This document shows positions 49,601 through 61,015 of a stretch of 64,000 nt of DNA, piece after piece (within the stretch, counting starts at the first letter, position 1; the number at the start of each line of letters is the position of its first letter). Where the stretch lies: the NCBI GenBank assembly GCA_030998225.1, contig JAPYXD010000466.1:5869001-5933000 (forward strand), in the 5' to 3' direction. Made by a program: the position numbers and the translations under genes. Under the pieces are notes generated by a model. The model had not been told where the DNA came from and ran no database searches. It saw only the letters and a list, made by a program, of their open reading frames with translations. This DNA comes from Diplolepis rosae (taxonomy: Eukaryota > Arthropoda > Insecta > Hymenoptera > Diplolepididae).

Positions 49601-52600
49601 TAGAACATTTAAAGCTTGAATAGTGCACATATTATGTGAAGAATTATTGCATGATTTCTTTACATGTTGCACACGATATTTTTTGGAACAAATGTAAAAA
49701 ATATGCCACTTATCGTGCATCGAGTGCTCGCAGAAAGCGGTTCGTCAAAAAATTATTTTCGGGTTATAGCTGTGCCAAAATTGATTCAATTAATTCGATA
49801 ACTCGAATTGATTTCCGATTTATTTCTTCAATGTGTTAACCAAAATAATAAACTTTTGGTACATGGTACCAAACATGGTAAACTTTTGAAGTTTACCATG
49901 GGGGTGCGGAGAAATTATAGGAAATGTCATTTTTGCTTAAAGTGCACATGCGCAATAGTGGTGAAAATTACTTTCCAGGACCGACCTGAAATCAGTCATT
50001 TTCAGCATGCTCTACATGCTCAAAAAATGGCACACTTCATGCATGTATTATATATAAATAATTTTTCATAACACACGTATAAAATGAGCCACATTCCAAA
50101 TCACTAGTTACAGATCAGTATGGAAACATAATTTTCACTACTTTTGTGCATGCGCAATTTGAGCAACATATTACATTGCTTGGAATTTCCCACACACCCC
50201 CATAATAAACTTCAAAAGTTTGGGTTATTAGATATTTTCACTTCCATAAACAGCTGACCACTTCGTCGAATACTAGTGGTATTGTTTCCATTGGAAATGT
50301 ATGGGAAGGGATCTCACTTTTTAATTTCCTCAACAAAGAAGCATTTATTGTAAAAATTTGTTTCATGAAAGTATTTTTTATCATGCAAAAGAAATCAAAC
50401 TAAACAATAAATTTAACTGAATTTTCTATTTTAATAATTTTATTACATAATTCAATTTCTTTTGCATAATGATACCCATTTTCACAAATAACACTTTTTT
50501 GATAAGTGCTTCTTTATTTCAGAAATTGAAAAATAATATCCCTTCCCAAACATTTTTAATGGGAGCAATAGCATCAGTGTTCGACAGAGTGGTCAGTTTT
50601 TGTGGAAGTTAAAATTTCTAATTTTAGTTGTCAGAAACAATTAGAAATCTATGCGAATCATTGAATTAATCGAATTAACTTTCAACATTTTGTATAAGAA
50701 AATATTGTGCACTATTTAAACTAGTTTTATCTAAATCTTGCTAATTTGAGTTCAAAATTTTCTATACATAAAGAACTATTAATTACTCGACTGTCATATA
50801 AAAAACTAACATAACATAACAATAATGGCAACAACTGGCATAACCACTTAACTGACGGTGTGCGCCGTACCGCGCACATCGTTTTATTCTTCCCCAGTTT
50901 GCTAGGTTTTAATAAAACTTTATACGTGGAGGTTTTTTGGTTCGCAAAATTCGACTTGGAAGTTAAAATTATAATACAAAATTGGAAATAAAACAGATAA
51001 ATTTTCGAAGTTCCAAAATCAGAATTTTCAAATGAAAGAATTTCAAAACTCGTAAGTAGAGTGCTGCAGGTGAATTTTTAATATAAAAATATGTTCGCAT
51101 ACATTTTTCAGAAAAAATAATCATTTTTATGGAATTAATAAAATGCAAACTTATAATGATAAATTCTTCAACTGTTCTTTCTAAGAGTAAGCATCAATAG
51201 AAAAATCGTTTATCAATCAATAGTCATAAATAATCCTATGAAAAGTTAGCAGTGGAAATAATGTCCATTAAAACTATGAATCGAAATTTCTCAATTTAAA
51301 TTCTCTTTTAATTTTAAATTGATGATATTTTCAAGAGTTGTATTTTTTTTATAATGATTACGTGTTTTTTTTTCAAATTGTGTATTAGTGTCGTTAATAA
51401 TAGTAATGATAAAAGTATTTAATTAAGAAATCGTATAAGTAATAGTTTGTCATTTCTATATTTCCGGAGGAGGGGTGATCGTTGAAACATATAACCATAA
51501 AAAAAGTCATTTAATATTGAGATCTGAAAAGTCAAATGGAGAGCACGCTGCTAACTAGGGTTCGGTGCTCATGAAGCTATCGTTGGCGGCGTCGCATGCT
51601 TTCTTACAAACTTTGAAGTTCCCTCGATACATTTTGCCGGCGAAACTGAGAAAAAACGATTACCTGCCGGTCTCAATTTGCAATTACAAATGTATACCAA
51701 GTTTCAAAAAGTTTTAATAATATTCGACTAATTTATAATGATTCATTTTTTTTAAACTAGATGAAATTGGAGACAACATTTTTTCAGTTTTTCATGTGCA
51801 TTTAAAAAAATAATCATCGGATAAAAAAACAGAAAACAGAGAAAATTTCACCATTCATCTCTACGAGCCTATATAAAAAAAATTTATTTTTTGACTCTTA
51901 AAATTTTAATTCATCGAGACGTTTAAACAATACTTTCAAACGATCTCCAGAGCTGGACGATTTATTTAATCCAAGCCCTCAATTGAGAATTGTAAAACTT
52001 ATTGTTAAGGTCATGTGACTTCGAAACTGAATAAAAAATCTGCAATTTTAAAGATTAGATGCGTGGCGATTGAAATTTAAAAACTTATTAAAATTATACG
52101 ATAAAAATTTAATAAACTTTCAGGTTAGAAGTTGCTTAATTTTTCCAAATCATTTCAGTCGATTATGTTGATCATTAGAAGAGTGTATCACTCATCGCGA
52201 TAACGAAGCTCTACTATATCGACTTCATCAACCTGTGATTTAGGATTAACTTAACGTCATCTTAAGACAAGATGGAATTTTCAATACGATTTTTACAATC
52301 TTGAAAAATATTTTCTGTGAAAAAACAAAGATTTTTCAAGATTAAAAGCTATTTCAAATCGTGAAAATCCAGTTCAAGAAAAAATTAATAACAAGGACTC
52401 CATATGAAAAAAGATAAAAAAAGCTCAATTTTTAAACTGGACGTGACGACCCGATACATTAACATATTTTTCATAGCGCCTCTTTTGAAAATCCGATTTT
52501 CGGTACCTGCGAAGCAGGTTGAAACTGCGATTTTCAACCCTAGGGGCGAAACTTTAAAGGTAGGGTTGCAAACCGCAGTTTCGACCCGCTCTACAGGTAT

Positions 52601-55600
52601 CGATAATCAAATTCTCAAAACAGTTGCTATTAAATAGTATATTACATTAAAGGGGCGAAACACAGCGATTGCAATGAGTGTGAAGTTTGCTGTCCGAGTG
52701 AAGCGAGGGCTACAATCACACGAATCACAGGTACCGAAAATCGGATTTTCAAAGGAGGCGCTATGAAATAGTATATTACATTACAAGGGGCGAAATAGAG
52801 CACTCATGCAATCGCTCTGTTTCGCCCCTTGTAATGTAATATACTATTTCATTCAAATTATAAATTTATTATTATTTGGAGTAGTCGAAGCCGATTTCCG
52901 AACTTACAATTTTCATACCTAAATAGAAAAATTATTCACCGGAGATTTTAGACATTCACTTACAGTTTTTATATATTTAAGAGTTTTCCTAGGTACCTCC
53001 GACTCTTAACAGTTATTAGGCGTTCGAGCAATACCTAAAGTTAGCAGTGCGGCACGTCCACACTGTAAAGCAATAAAAATAACCAGCTCGCCCCAGGTCA
53101 AGATTCGACGTTGTCATATTCATACTTTCTGTTTATAACAGTTTTTACTCGTTTTCACTGTCAAAAATTTAAAAACTTGAATCAGCCCTTCGACTGCAGT
53201 TTTCGTGAGTTAGTTAGTTTGCTAACTTTGCCTAGATAAGTCAACTCTAAACTATACGCGCAGCGGCTCCATTCTCCACCATTGTACTTAAAGGCATGTA
53301 ATACTTAGAAAATTAACAAATTTTATTGATTTTAGGTTTCTACATTTTTGTATTTGGAATACATAAAAATTTTGTTTTCAAAATTTGGGAAATGGTAGAG
53401 AAGATAAGAATGGAATTATATAAACAACTTTTGGTTTGAAAATAAAAAAAAAATCAATTTTTTCAAAATTTATCGGATATTTTTGTTGATTATCAAAACT
53501 ATAAGTAGTCTATCTACGTCAGTTTTTATCTTCTCTACCATTTCCCAAATGTTGAAAACAAAATTTTATGTATCTTGGACGTAAATACGTAGAAACGAGA
53601 CCAAGTTATTCACATGAACTTGCTACATTCCTTCAGTATCAAATACCCTTAATGCAAAATAAGTACATTTATTTGTAGATTTTTAACCATCGGCTATTCT
53701 TATTTGCTATTAGACAAATACCAACTCTACACTGGAAAATAACTTGAAAGTACAAGTTTTTAATTTTATAAACATAAACAAAATTTGACATTTCCTTTTT
53801 AAAAGAATCATCTCAAAAGAATAAAAATTTAATTTCTTCAAATTTTAATTTAAAACACAAAATTACTTGAAATGAATGTCGTCGTAAATGCATTTTAGAA
53901 TATTTAAAGAGCAGGAAAAGAATACGATTTTAATTTACTTCAGTTACGATTTCCCTGACTTTCAAAATACACTGTTGCAAGACGTTCTGGAATCTTCCGA
54001 ATTTATTTCAAGATTTAATAATATTTCGCAATCCTTCATGAAATTTTACAAGAGACTTGACCTTGAGATTTAGCAATATAAACGTTCCAGATATTCTGAA
54101 AATTGAAATAAACAATTATTTTTAAAAATGATTGAATCCCTTCATTCCATATTTTTTAACTTCTTTTGTTTTATAAACCACAGGTATTTTAAATATTTAT
54201 TTTATGTCTTACACAGATTTAAAGGAATTTAATAGTACAATTTCCCAGATCCTAGAAGTTTTCCAATAATTTGTTTTTGAATGAAATGTTGCTGATTTAT
54301 ATCTTTAAATTTTCCTTATTTCTATTTATTTTCTAAAAATACGGAAGCGCGATGCTTACCGTGTGAACAACGTGGTTATCATCCCGTAGTATAGTGCTCT
54401 TAACTTACAAAGCGAAATGAAGCAGATCGCTTTTTTGAGAATACATAGCATCTTCAGGTTCCTTTTATTAAAAATAAGAAGCGTGTATACTAAATGTCGC
54501 ATTATGTTTCTCAATGTGTTTCCCTTTTCTTCATTATTAGTGACGTAAGTACGTTTCTCTATTATGCCATTAAACGCTCTTATCAGCTCACAACTATCTA
54601 CAATAATTACGAACATGTACACAACATTCTGTGTGACCCCTTGTAAGCACTTTGTGAGATTAAGTTTTGCAGATACTTTGCGATCTCAATTTTAGACTGA
54701 AGATTCTATTTATCTATTTGTCTGATAAAACCGATTGCTCCAGTATCCTTATTCAGATCAGGATATATTTTGGAGAATAATGTATATTGTATATTAAGAT
54801 AAAGAACTTGATTTCATTTATTTTCTTATTATATTTTTCGGCTAATTGTAGATCAAGGAAAGTCTGATAATCAGAGAATTTTAGTACGAGCTCAAGATCT
54901 AATAACGATGTAAAAATTAACGTTAGAAGGAACAATAATTTATTTTAACCTGGATAATCAGGAGTGCATTTTAGATTTTAGACAGTGTTTGATGTCTATA
55001 AAAAATACTAATATATGAGAAAATTATCCAAAATATAAATTGAACAAATGCTTTTCCAAAAATATTTTTTTTTACATTTTTTTGCACTTCAAGAGAATCT
55101 TGTAGGAATATTTTAATTTGTTATGTATTTCTTTTAAAAAAACTCCAAAGAAGTCCAAATATAATCTCACGAAATTTTTGTCTTAAATTTAATTTTTGTA
55201 ATTAAATAAATGTGAACTTACTTTATGAAGGTAGCATAGACTACATCAACAGGCAAAGTGTATGGAATACTCAAAAGAGACAAAAGTTTAACGCTTCTGT
55301 GTTTAAACAACCAATTAACGAGCCCTTTGTTCCCTGAATCAATCGCATCTTGAAATATTGACATGAGTGTTTCTGGAAAATTTGCGACTAATGCTTCCTG
55401 TAAATTAATTAAATAAATAATAAAGAATACTTTAAATAAATGCCTTTTAGGAAATACTTATACAATCTGAACTCAAATTAATTAGTATATATAATTAAAA
55501 TTAAATTTCTTTTAATTCTAAGCAAATAATTTAAAATATTGAGAAACTAACTTGTCTGTGCATTTTACACTCCACACACTCCGGATCGTATTCCATGCTG

Positions 55601-57060
55601 TCGTCTAAAGTTTCGGAAACAACGAAAGTCGACTGAACAGCTAAACATCGTGTGCAGTTAATTAAATTATTCCGATGTAAAAATCGCAGGGCGTCGTCAA
55701 ATCCTTGCTTACACATATTCGAGAGAATCTGAAAGATATCAATTTTCTATATTCATAAAACTTTTGAGTCTTTGATTCCAAATCGCTCATTTTCTGATTT
55801 TTAATAATATAACATATTATGGCTCAAGTAAAACAGAAACATTAAATTTTGGATCAATATAATAGCAGACATGTTATCAAGCATGTCACTTTAAAATTAA
55901 ATACAATATACGACGCCTCCATTCAATATCGCTGTATTTGCTGACTTCACCGTGTATCACTCTATTGTATATATGTATATGTTAATAGAAGGATACACGG
56001 CGCTGTCAGAAAATAGAGTAATATTATTATAATTAGAAATTAAAGTCAGCCATTTAAAATTGAATTTTATATCTCGTTTTATATTTAACTAAAAATTACC
56101 AAAGTGAAAATTCTTACCTCTGGATTTGGAGGAAATAGTATTCTTGCGAATCTATAAATATTTTGTCTAGACAATTCTATACTTGTATTGGCAAAGTTCA
56201 CCTGCAACAAAAATAGGGATTTAAGAAATTAGAACGATCCTTTTTGCTTTTACTTAATGTTAAAAATTCTATTTCATCTTGTAATAATTTTAACAAAGAT
56301 TGTTGTCAACACCATCATACTAAGCTTGTTTATTACAAATTTCCTGACGTTTCGAGATCCAGATGATTTCTTCAGTGGAATATCACATCGTCAAATTGAG
56401 TAATACGTCATACTATAAAATAACGTTCAGTGCATCACTTCCAGAAATTTTATTTTAAATTATGACATATTTCTGATTTGTAATAGTAAACAAACTTGGT
56501 TTGATGATGTTGACAAGAATATTCGTTGATATTATTATAATACATATATTTTTACTCAGACATTAAAGTTTTATAAATTATTTCGTCTTTTTAATTAATA
56601 ATAGCTTGCTAGGTCTAGAAACGAAAGTTTACAACTTAAACGTGACCTTAACTTGATTTAGCTTTTGAGTTAAATTATTTTCAAAATGCTAGGAACAATA
56701 AAATTAAAGAATTTCAAAATTAAAAAGGTTATTAACAAAAATGGGTACCAGCAAAGTCATTTGAAAAGCAGATATTTTCTACTTAGACTAAATGCAATGA
56801 TTCCAGGTTTGAAAATGAATATCAAATTCAACTATATTTAATTCAAGTAATAAATTAAATAAACTACTTACATGGAACAATTGTGAGGAGATATCTCGCG
56901 GACAAATATCACTTTCTCCGCAAAAAGGACTGACGGTTATCGTATTTTCGTCAAGTGTGGGAAGATTGTCGCTGAAACCTCCATCCATGTACCTGATTCC
57001 GTGAAATCTTGGAGGCAATAAACCTGAGAAGAATGGAATGAACGAACTTGCCAGAATAGC
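46670..57060 (-). CDS. bmm: brummer/ATGL-type triglyceride lipase, 3' part (8 exons; 5' end outside window)
   Basis: Exons, 5' to 3' on -: 57060-56872, 56201-56118, 55728-55552, 55397-55222, 49350-49172, 49080-48905, 48737-48548, 46902-46670. All are GT-AG bordered with matching phases; 467 codons to the stop. The enzyme starts lipolysis at lipid droplets. The first exon carries the end of the patatin domain: [20 protein letters not shown] then [20 protein letters not shown]. Its DGG holds the catalytic Asp. The Ser motif (GxSxG) must lie upstream of the window. Next come [40 protein letters not shown] and the Cys pair PECVEC typical of insect brummer. The tail is acidic, with a run of seven Asp near 46815. 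The exon at 49172 has a competing open frame, but only the frame [20 protein letters not shown] fits both splice phases. Confidence 0.92.
47065..48410. repeat. unclassified repeat with GTCT microsatellite and GC-rich palindromes
   Basis: Short inverted ends ACATTCTCATCA (47065) and TGATGAGAATGT (48129-48140). Inside are (GTCT)n at 47185-47201 and several degenerate ~130-bp repeats with AAATATGTGAGATACGAAAA. GAGCGCGAAGCGCGA occurs at 48109 and again near 48325, followed by CGCGCCCTAGGCGCGC and TGAAGCGGGCAG. In the last bmm intron. Similar strings are common in insect genomes, but I cannot name the family. Confidence 0.55.
49866..50226. mobile_element. 360-bp hairpin element
   Basis: AAACTTTTGAAGTTTACCATGGGGGTG at the left pairs with CACCCCCATAATAAACTTCAAAAGTTTG at the right. 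Inner arms share GTGCATGCGCAA(T)-like strings. In the 5.9-kb bmm intron. No ORF. Confidence 0.7.
50243..50614. mobile_element. 370-bp hairpin element, adjacent to the previous one
   Basis: Left CCATAAACAGCTGACCACTT and right AGTGGTCAGTTTTTGTGG are imperfect inverses. GGGAAGGGAT is mirrored as ATCCCTTCCC. About 85% arm match by eye, so older than the large palindromes. Confidence 0.7.
51590..51690 (+). repeat. dispersed repeat shared with 59595-59695
   Basis: Both contain AAGTTTCCTCGATAC-like sequence, then CGGCGAA, AGAAA, ACGATTACC/TGTTTACCG and GGTCTCAATTTGC. About 100 bp, diverged. No function seen. Confidence 0.5.
52472..52852. repeat. compound inverted repeat with GGGGCGAAA motifs
   Basis: CATAGCGCCTCTTTTGAAAA at 52472 is mirrored at 52746-52765, with CGATTTTCGGTACCTG inside. 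Directly after, 52765-52852 is a perfect-looking hairpin of GAAATAGTATATTACATTAC followed by AAGGGGCGAAA. That same string occurs at 52633-52665, so three copies lie within 220 bp. No ORF. Confidence 0.75.
53292..53648. mobile_element. TTAA-flanked MITE, 357 bp (piggyBac-like), copy 1
   Basis: Flanked by TTAA (53288-53291, 53649-53652). Ends AGGCATGTAATACTT and AGTATCAAATACCC are diverged inverses. Inner arms pair at TTCTACATTTTTGTATTTGG and GGGAAATGGTAGAGAAGAT. Same family as 63741-63961. Confidence 0.75.
53653..55221. other. bmm intron, nothing identified
   Basis: Short frames (for example 53888-54073 on + and 54356-54622 on -) have no domain or splice support. Confidence 0.45.
56303..56517 (-). 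mobile_element. 215-bp hairpin element containing a hammerhead-like core
   Basis: TGTTGTCAACACCATCATAC at the left pairs with TTTGATGATGTTGACAAG at the right. ATTACAAAT strings are mirrored inside. On -, 56378-56345 reads CTGAAGA, a short ATC...GAT stem, then CGAAACGTC. In the bmm intron 56202-56871. Confidence 0.5.
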
Positions 57061-57299
57061 CTGTTTTTGGATTTACAAAAAGAAAATTTTCAATTGACAT
57101 ATTACATCTTAATAAAATTTTAAAAAATATTGAAATATTTTTTAAGATGTTTTTTTACACCAAAACCATAACTAGTAAATTTTTTTAAAAATCTTTAAAA
57201 TAAATATTCACTAGGCTTCGAAAAATTGTCATAAATGTTACACAGAATTTCAACATATGGGAAAATTAAACTTTCTTCTTATATATTAATTTTACACTA

Positions 57300-57545
57300 G
57301 TTTAGGATGTGTATAGTTGTTGAATTAAAACAGTCTTCCTTCACCCAGAAAAAAATTTACTTTATCCAACCAAATCATTTTGTTAAATGAACCAAGATCT
57401 TTCGTTAAGACAAACAAAATGGTACCCAAACGAACTATCTTTGGTTGTAGGGAAAATATTCTGTGGTTGAGTCTATCAAAAATTTTGTTAACCATATAAT
57501 AAGGTAATTCTTTGGTTAATCTAACTAAATTTTGGTTGGGTTGGT
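57300..57545. repeat. possible degenerate repeat rich in CCAACCAAA/TTTGGTTG
   Basis: Several TTTGGTT and AACCAAA strings suggest a decayed inverted-repeat element (57355-57545). Ends could not be fixed. Confidence 0.3.
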
Positions 57546-57640
57546 CAAATATTATTCTCAGTGTCAGATTCTTTTTATTTTCTTCGATTCAAATTATCTC
57601 TATTAGATATAAAAATACGCAAAAAAAGAAAGAAAGGCAA

Positions 57641-57676
57641 ACGTTTCGGCCACATATGGAGGCCCTCTTCAGTGCC
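57641..57676 (-). ncRNA. hammerhead-ribozyme-like core (candidate)
   Basis: On -, GGCACTGAAGAGGGCC is followed by a loop, GGCCGAAACG and TTTGCC. The order is CUGANGA, stem (GGCC...GGCC), GAAA, which is the hammerhead arrangement, and GGCA/TGCC can close an outer stem. The canonical CUGAUGA has A in place of U, and a cleavable GUC strand is not visible, so activity is doubtful. Hammerheads are known from Penelope-like retroelements; the link here is inference. Confidence 0.3.
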
Positions 57677-57924
57677 ATAAATTCAAAAATTAATTCAAAA
57701 TTTCTCTAAAAGATTAGAATATAGGAGATAATTAAAATAAAGATTATCATAAAAATCAAAAACTTATCTCATAGCTTTAAATTCAAAATGAAGTAGTCCA
57801 GTATGCAGCATCACGAATTGAAAAAATATTTAGAGTTCACTGTGAATAAAAAAACCGGATAAAATGAAAAAACATAAAAAAATTTTTGCATACGAACAGA
57901 CCGGAAATTTTTTTAAATTTTATT

Positions 57925-58268
57925 ATTAAAGAAGGATGCCCAGTTGGTTATTAATGACAAAACGCGAACAAGGTTTACATTTTTGAAAACTTTTCTTGAG
58001 GACTTTGTTACCGGAGTCTCTCACAGAATGATCTGAACTGTTTTAAAAACCGACTCGGGACATGTTGTTTTACTGAATGACAATTTATTTTATTATAAGC
58101 AATTTTGAGAGGTTCTTTTCCTCCTTGAAGAAGACTATTCTCCTATACCTAGTTAAGAAATTCGAGACATTCATGGTGATTTTTACGAGTGGACGAAGGC
58201 GTGTATTTTTCAAGAAAAGATTTTGTATATCAGCTTCACGGACAATCCATTTAACATTGAATTTGTAG
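57925..58268 (-). pseudogene. unidentified coding relic
   Basis: On -, from about 58268 to a stop at 58084-58086 a frame reads KWIVREADIQNLFLKNTRLR, then PLVKITMNVSNFLTRYRRIV. After stops, VRDSGNKVLKKSFQKCKPC follows near 58025-57965. The composition looks like decayed protein-coding DNA, possibly a retroelement, and it lies just upstream (on -) of the hammerhead-like core. No domain recognised. Confidence 0.3.
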
Positions 58269-58454
58269 TTTTACTCAATATTATTTAAGTATTTCAAATT
58301 AATCAGTTTGAGTTTGAAATTTTTGTCACTGCCTACATTATCGGAGGATAACTAGTCGCGTATCAGATAGGATACGTTGTCGACAAGTGTCCTTGTAGAC
58401 AATTTCAAACTCTTATATCGCAAATGAATGCAAATGATGTCCGGGAAGTTAGCA

Positions 58455-59240
58455 CCGCCATTTTGTTTTTTCAAAAAAACAAAAGTTGTGCTGAATTGTG
58501 CTAGGTTTGTACTGAATTGTGTTGCAAACGATTTTTGAAAAAAATCAAAATTAGGGCTAAAATTTTGAAAAAACGATTTTTTTACCAGCACCGCCATTTT
58601 GTTTTTTTGAAAAAACAAAAGTTGTGCTGAGTTGTGCTAGGTTTGTGCTGGATTGTGCCGTAAACGATTTTTGAAAAAAATGAAAATTGGGGCCATAATT
58701 TCTAAAAAAAAAAAATTTTTTACAAGCACCGCCATTTTGTTTTTTCGAACAAATAAAAGTTGTGCAGAATTGTGCTAGGCGAGCACAATAAATATCTTCC
58801 TCATCAATTATCTCTCAGACGCATCATTTTCAAAATAAATACATATTTGTCAATTTCAAAATTTGTTTAGACATACAATTTTCAAAAATGCGAATTTCGG
58901 AAAAACAAAAGTTGTGCTGAGTTGTGCTAGGCGAGCACAATAAATCTCTTCCTCAACAATTTTCTCTGAAACGAATCTTTTTCAAAATAAATACATATTT
59001 GTCAATTTCAAAATTTGTTTAAACATACAATTTTCAAAAATGCGAATTTCGAAAAAACACAAGTTGTGCTGAGTTGTTCTAGGCGAGAACAATAAATCTC
59101 TTCCTCAGCAATTTTCTCTGAAACGCAACTTTTTCAAAATAAATACATATTTGTCAATTTCAAAATTTGTTTAAACATACAATTTTCAAAAATGCGAATT
59201 TCGAAAAAACAAAAGTTGTGCTGAGTTGTGCTAGGCGAGA
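58455..59240. repeat. left-arm tandem arrays (136-bp x ~3, then 152-bp x 4)
   Basis: GCACCGCCATTTTG recurs near 58452, 58589 and 58726. CTAGGCGAG-type strings recur near 58775, 58927, 59079 and 59231, at 152-bp spacing. All units also carry AAAAGTTGTGCTGAGTTGTG. Confidence 0.8.
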
Positions 59241-59758
59241 GCAATAAATCTCTTCCTCAACAATTTTCTCTCAGATGTATCGTTCTCAAAAAATATTCTT
59301 CTCAAATAGTACTAAAAATAAGTCCAAATACATTTTATTCTGAAATTTAAATTCATAAAACTATGGTACTTCAAAGTATTCGAATAATTTTTGTAAATCT
59401 CATTTTCAGCAGTCCCAAGAGTCCTGTTGAGAGTTCTGTATTCAACTTAAATAGTTCTACAAATAAGTCTAAACACATTTTGTTCTAAAATCGAAGTTCA
59501 AGAAACTATGACACTTCAAAGTTTTTAAAAATCTCGGTTTTAAGATTTTCAAGAGTTCTGTTTAGAGTTCTCTATTCGAGAAATCTTTAATAAACTTCTC
59601 ATTGGAAGTTTTTTCAACTCTAAAGTTTCCTCGATACTTTTTCTCGGCGAACTAAAGAAACATGTTTACCGACCGGGCTCAATTTGCCATTTAATATTCT
59701 ATTATTAGACAAAAGGGGATTTTCAGGTTTTTGATGACATTGCCGACATCACTAGACC

Positions 59759-60218
59759 TGGTGTGACCATAATTGATTTTTGAAAAGTAGGACAAAAAGG
59801 TTTGAAAAAGGAGGACAAAGTAGGACATAAAAGTTTGAAAAGGAGGACAAAGTAAGACAGAAAAGTTTGAATAAGAGGACAAGATAGGACAGAAAAGTGA
59901 CTTTTTTATCAAATGTTATCAACGTTTAACATCTTATATTTTTATTTTTGAACCTTGTTGCATTTTAATTAATGATCTATTGAGTTGAAAGATTACTTTT
60001 GAGTTGTTGAGACTTGCCAATTGACGAAGAAATCGTTAGATGCCATTGAATGATAAAATTTGATACAAGAAAAAATCCAAAAGTTGATTAAAAAATAAAA
60101 ATTTATCTTTTGAAAATCCACACAAAAATCCGGACAAAGTCGAAAATCCTGTAGGACAACTCACACAAGCACTAAAATGAGGGCATGTCCGGGGAAATCC
60201 GGACGGATGGTCACCCTA
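59759..60218. mobile_element. hAT-like element, 460 bp, 8-bp target duplication
   Basis: ACTAGACC flanks it perfectly (59751-59758, 60219-60226). The ends TGGTGTGACCA and TGGTCACCCTA are inverted. Inside, an AGGACAAA/AGGACAGAAAAGTTTGAA phrase repeats 4-5 times (59787-59900). No ORF of note. Nested in the foldback element. Confidence 0.75.
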
Positions 60219-60297
60219 ACTAGACCATACATTGTGTGCATGCCAAATTTCAATCAACTCAAACAAAGTTTGTCCAACTAAGGACGATTCATATTTT

Positions 60298-60493
60298 ATG
60301 TGCCACCAGCGTGCAAACTCGTTTTTTCGCTACAGTTAACAGTAGCGCAATGTAGTATATTGCGCTACAGAGGAATGAAATGTAAAAATTGAACTGCGCA
60401 TGCGCCTATAGCGTGGCAACGGAGCAAAATTTTCTTCTTCTTCGTACAGCGTTAGCATCTTACTGGCAAAGCCTTTAACATTTGAACTGCGCA
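60298..60493 (+). repeat. dispersed repeat, copy 2
   Basis: Close match to 7299-7515 in the same orientation. The CTT run is shorter. Confidence 0.8.
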
Positions 60494-60534
60494 GGACTAA
60501 TCGCGCCTCACCCAAGTGCGAATTGCCGAAGGTG

Positions 60535-61015
60535 ATAATACGGCACAATATTGGCCCAATATCGGCAGCCAAGAGTCGGCCATTGTTATTGGACCAGTGT
60601 CACTGTTTGCATCGGTCAAGTGCTGGGCCGATGACGGCGACCTTTGTCGAGTGTTTAAATTTACCGACCTTCAGCCGAAACTTGGCCCAGTGTCGGCCCG
60701 ATACCAAGCCGCTTGTCACTTTCAGTATGGCATCCAGTTCTGAAAGTAGAAGAGCCAGAGTCAGCTCATGAACGGCACATTACTGGGCTATGTGTCACGT
60801 TTACGACGGCAAACCATTCTGGAAGTGAAAAAATCAGAGTTCGGCACAGCATTGGCCCGCTTCTGTGCTGAAAACAAGTGCTGGCGGCCAGAGTTTGGGC
60901 CAGCATTGGCCGCCAAGTGCATACCGGAGTTATCATTCCAGCAATGGCACGATATTGGCAGCCGATCTTCGGCAAATTTTTGGCGATGCTGGGCCAGTGT
61001 TGGGCCGTTCAGTTT
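60535..61015. repeat. GC-rich block with recurring TTGGCCCA-like words
   Basis: ATTGGCCCAATATCGGCAGCC, CTTGGCCCAGTGTCGGCCCG, TTTGGGCCAGCATTGGCCGCC and CTGGGCCAGTGTTGGGCCG are variants of one phrase scattered over ~480 bp. Open frames on both strands here follow from the lack of AT-rich stops. Related words are widespread in insect intergenic DNA. No protein was recognised. Confidence 0.5.

Noticed and set aside
53888..54073. 61-codon frame in a bmm intron
   Set aside because: Plausible composition, but no acceptor, no donor and no recognisable domain.
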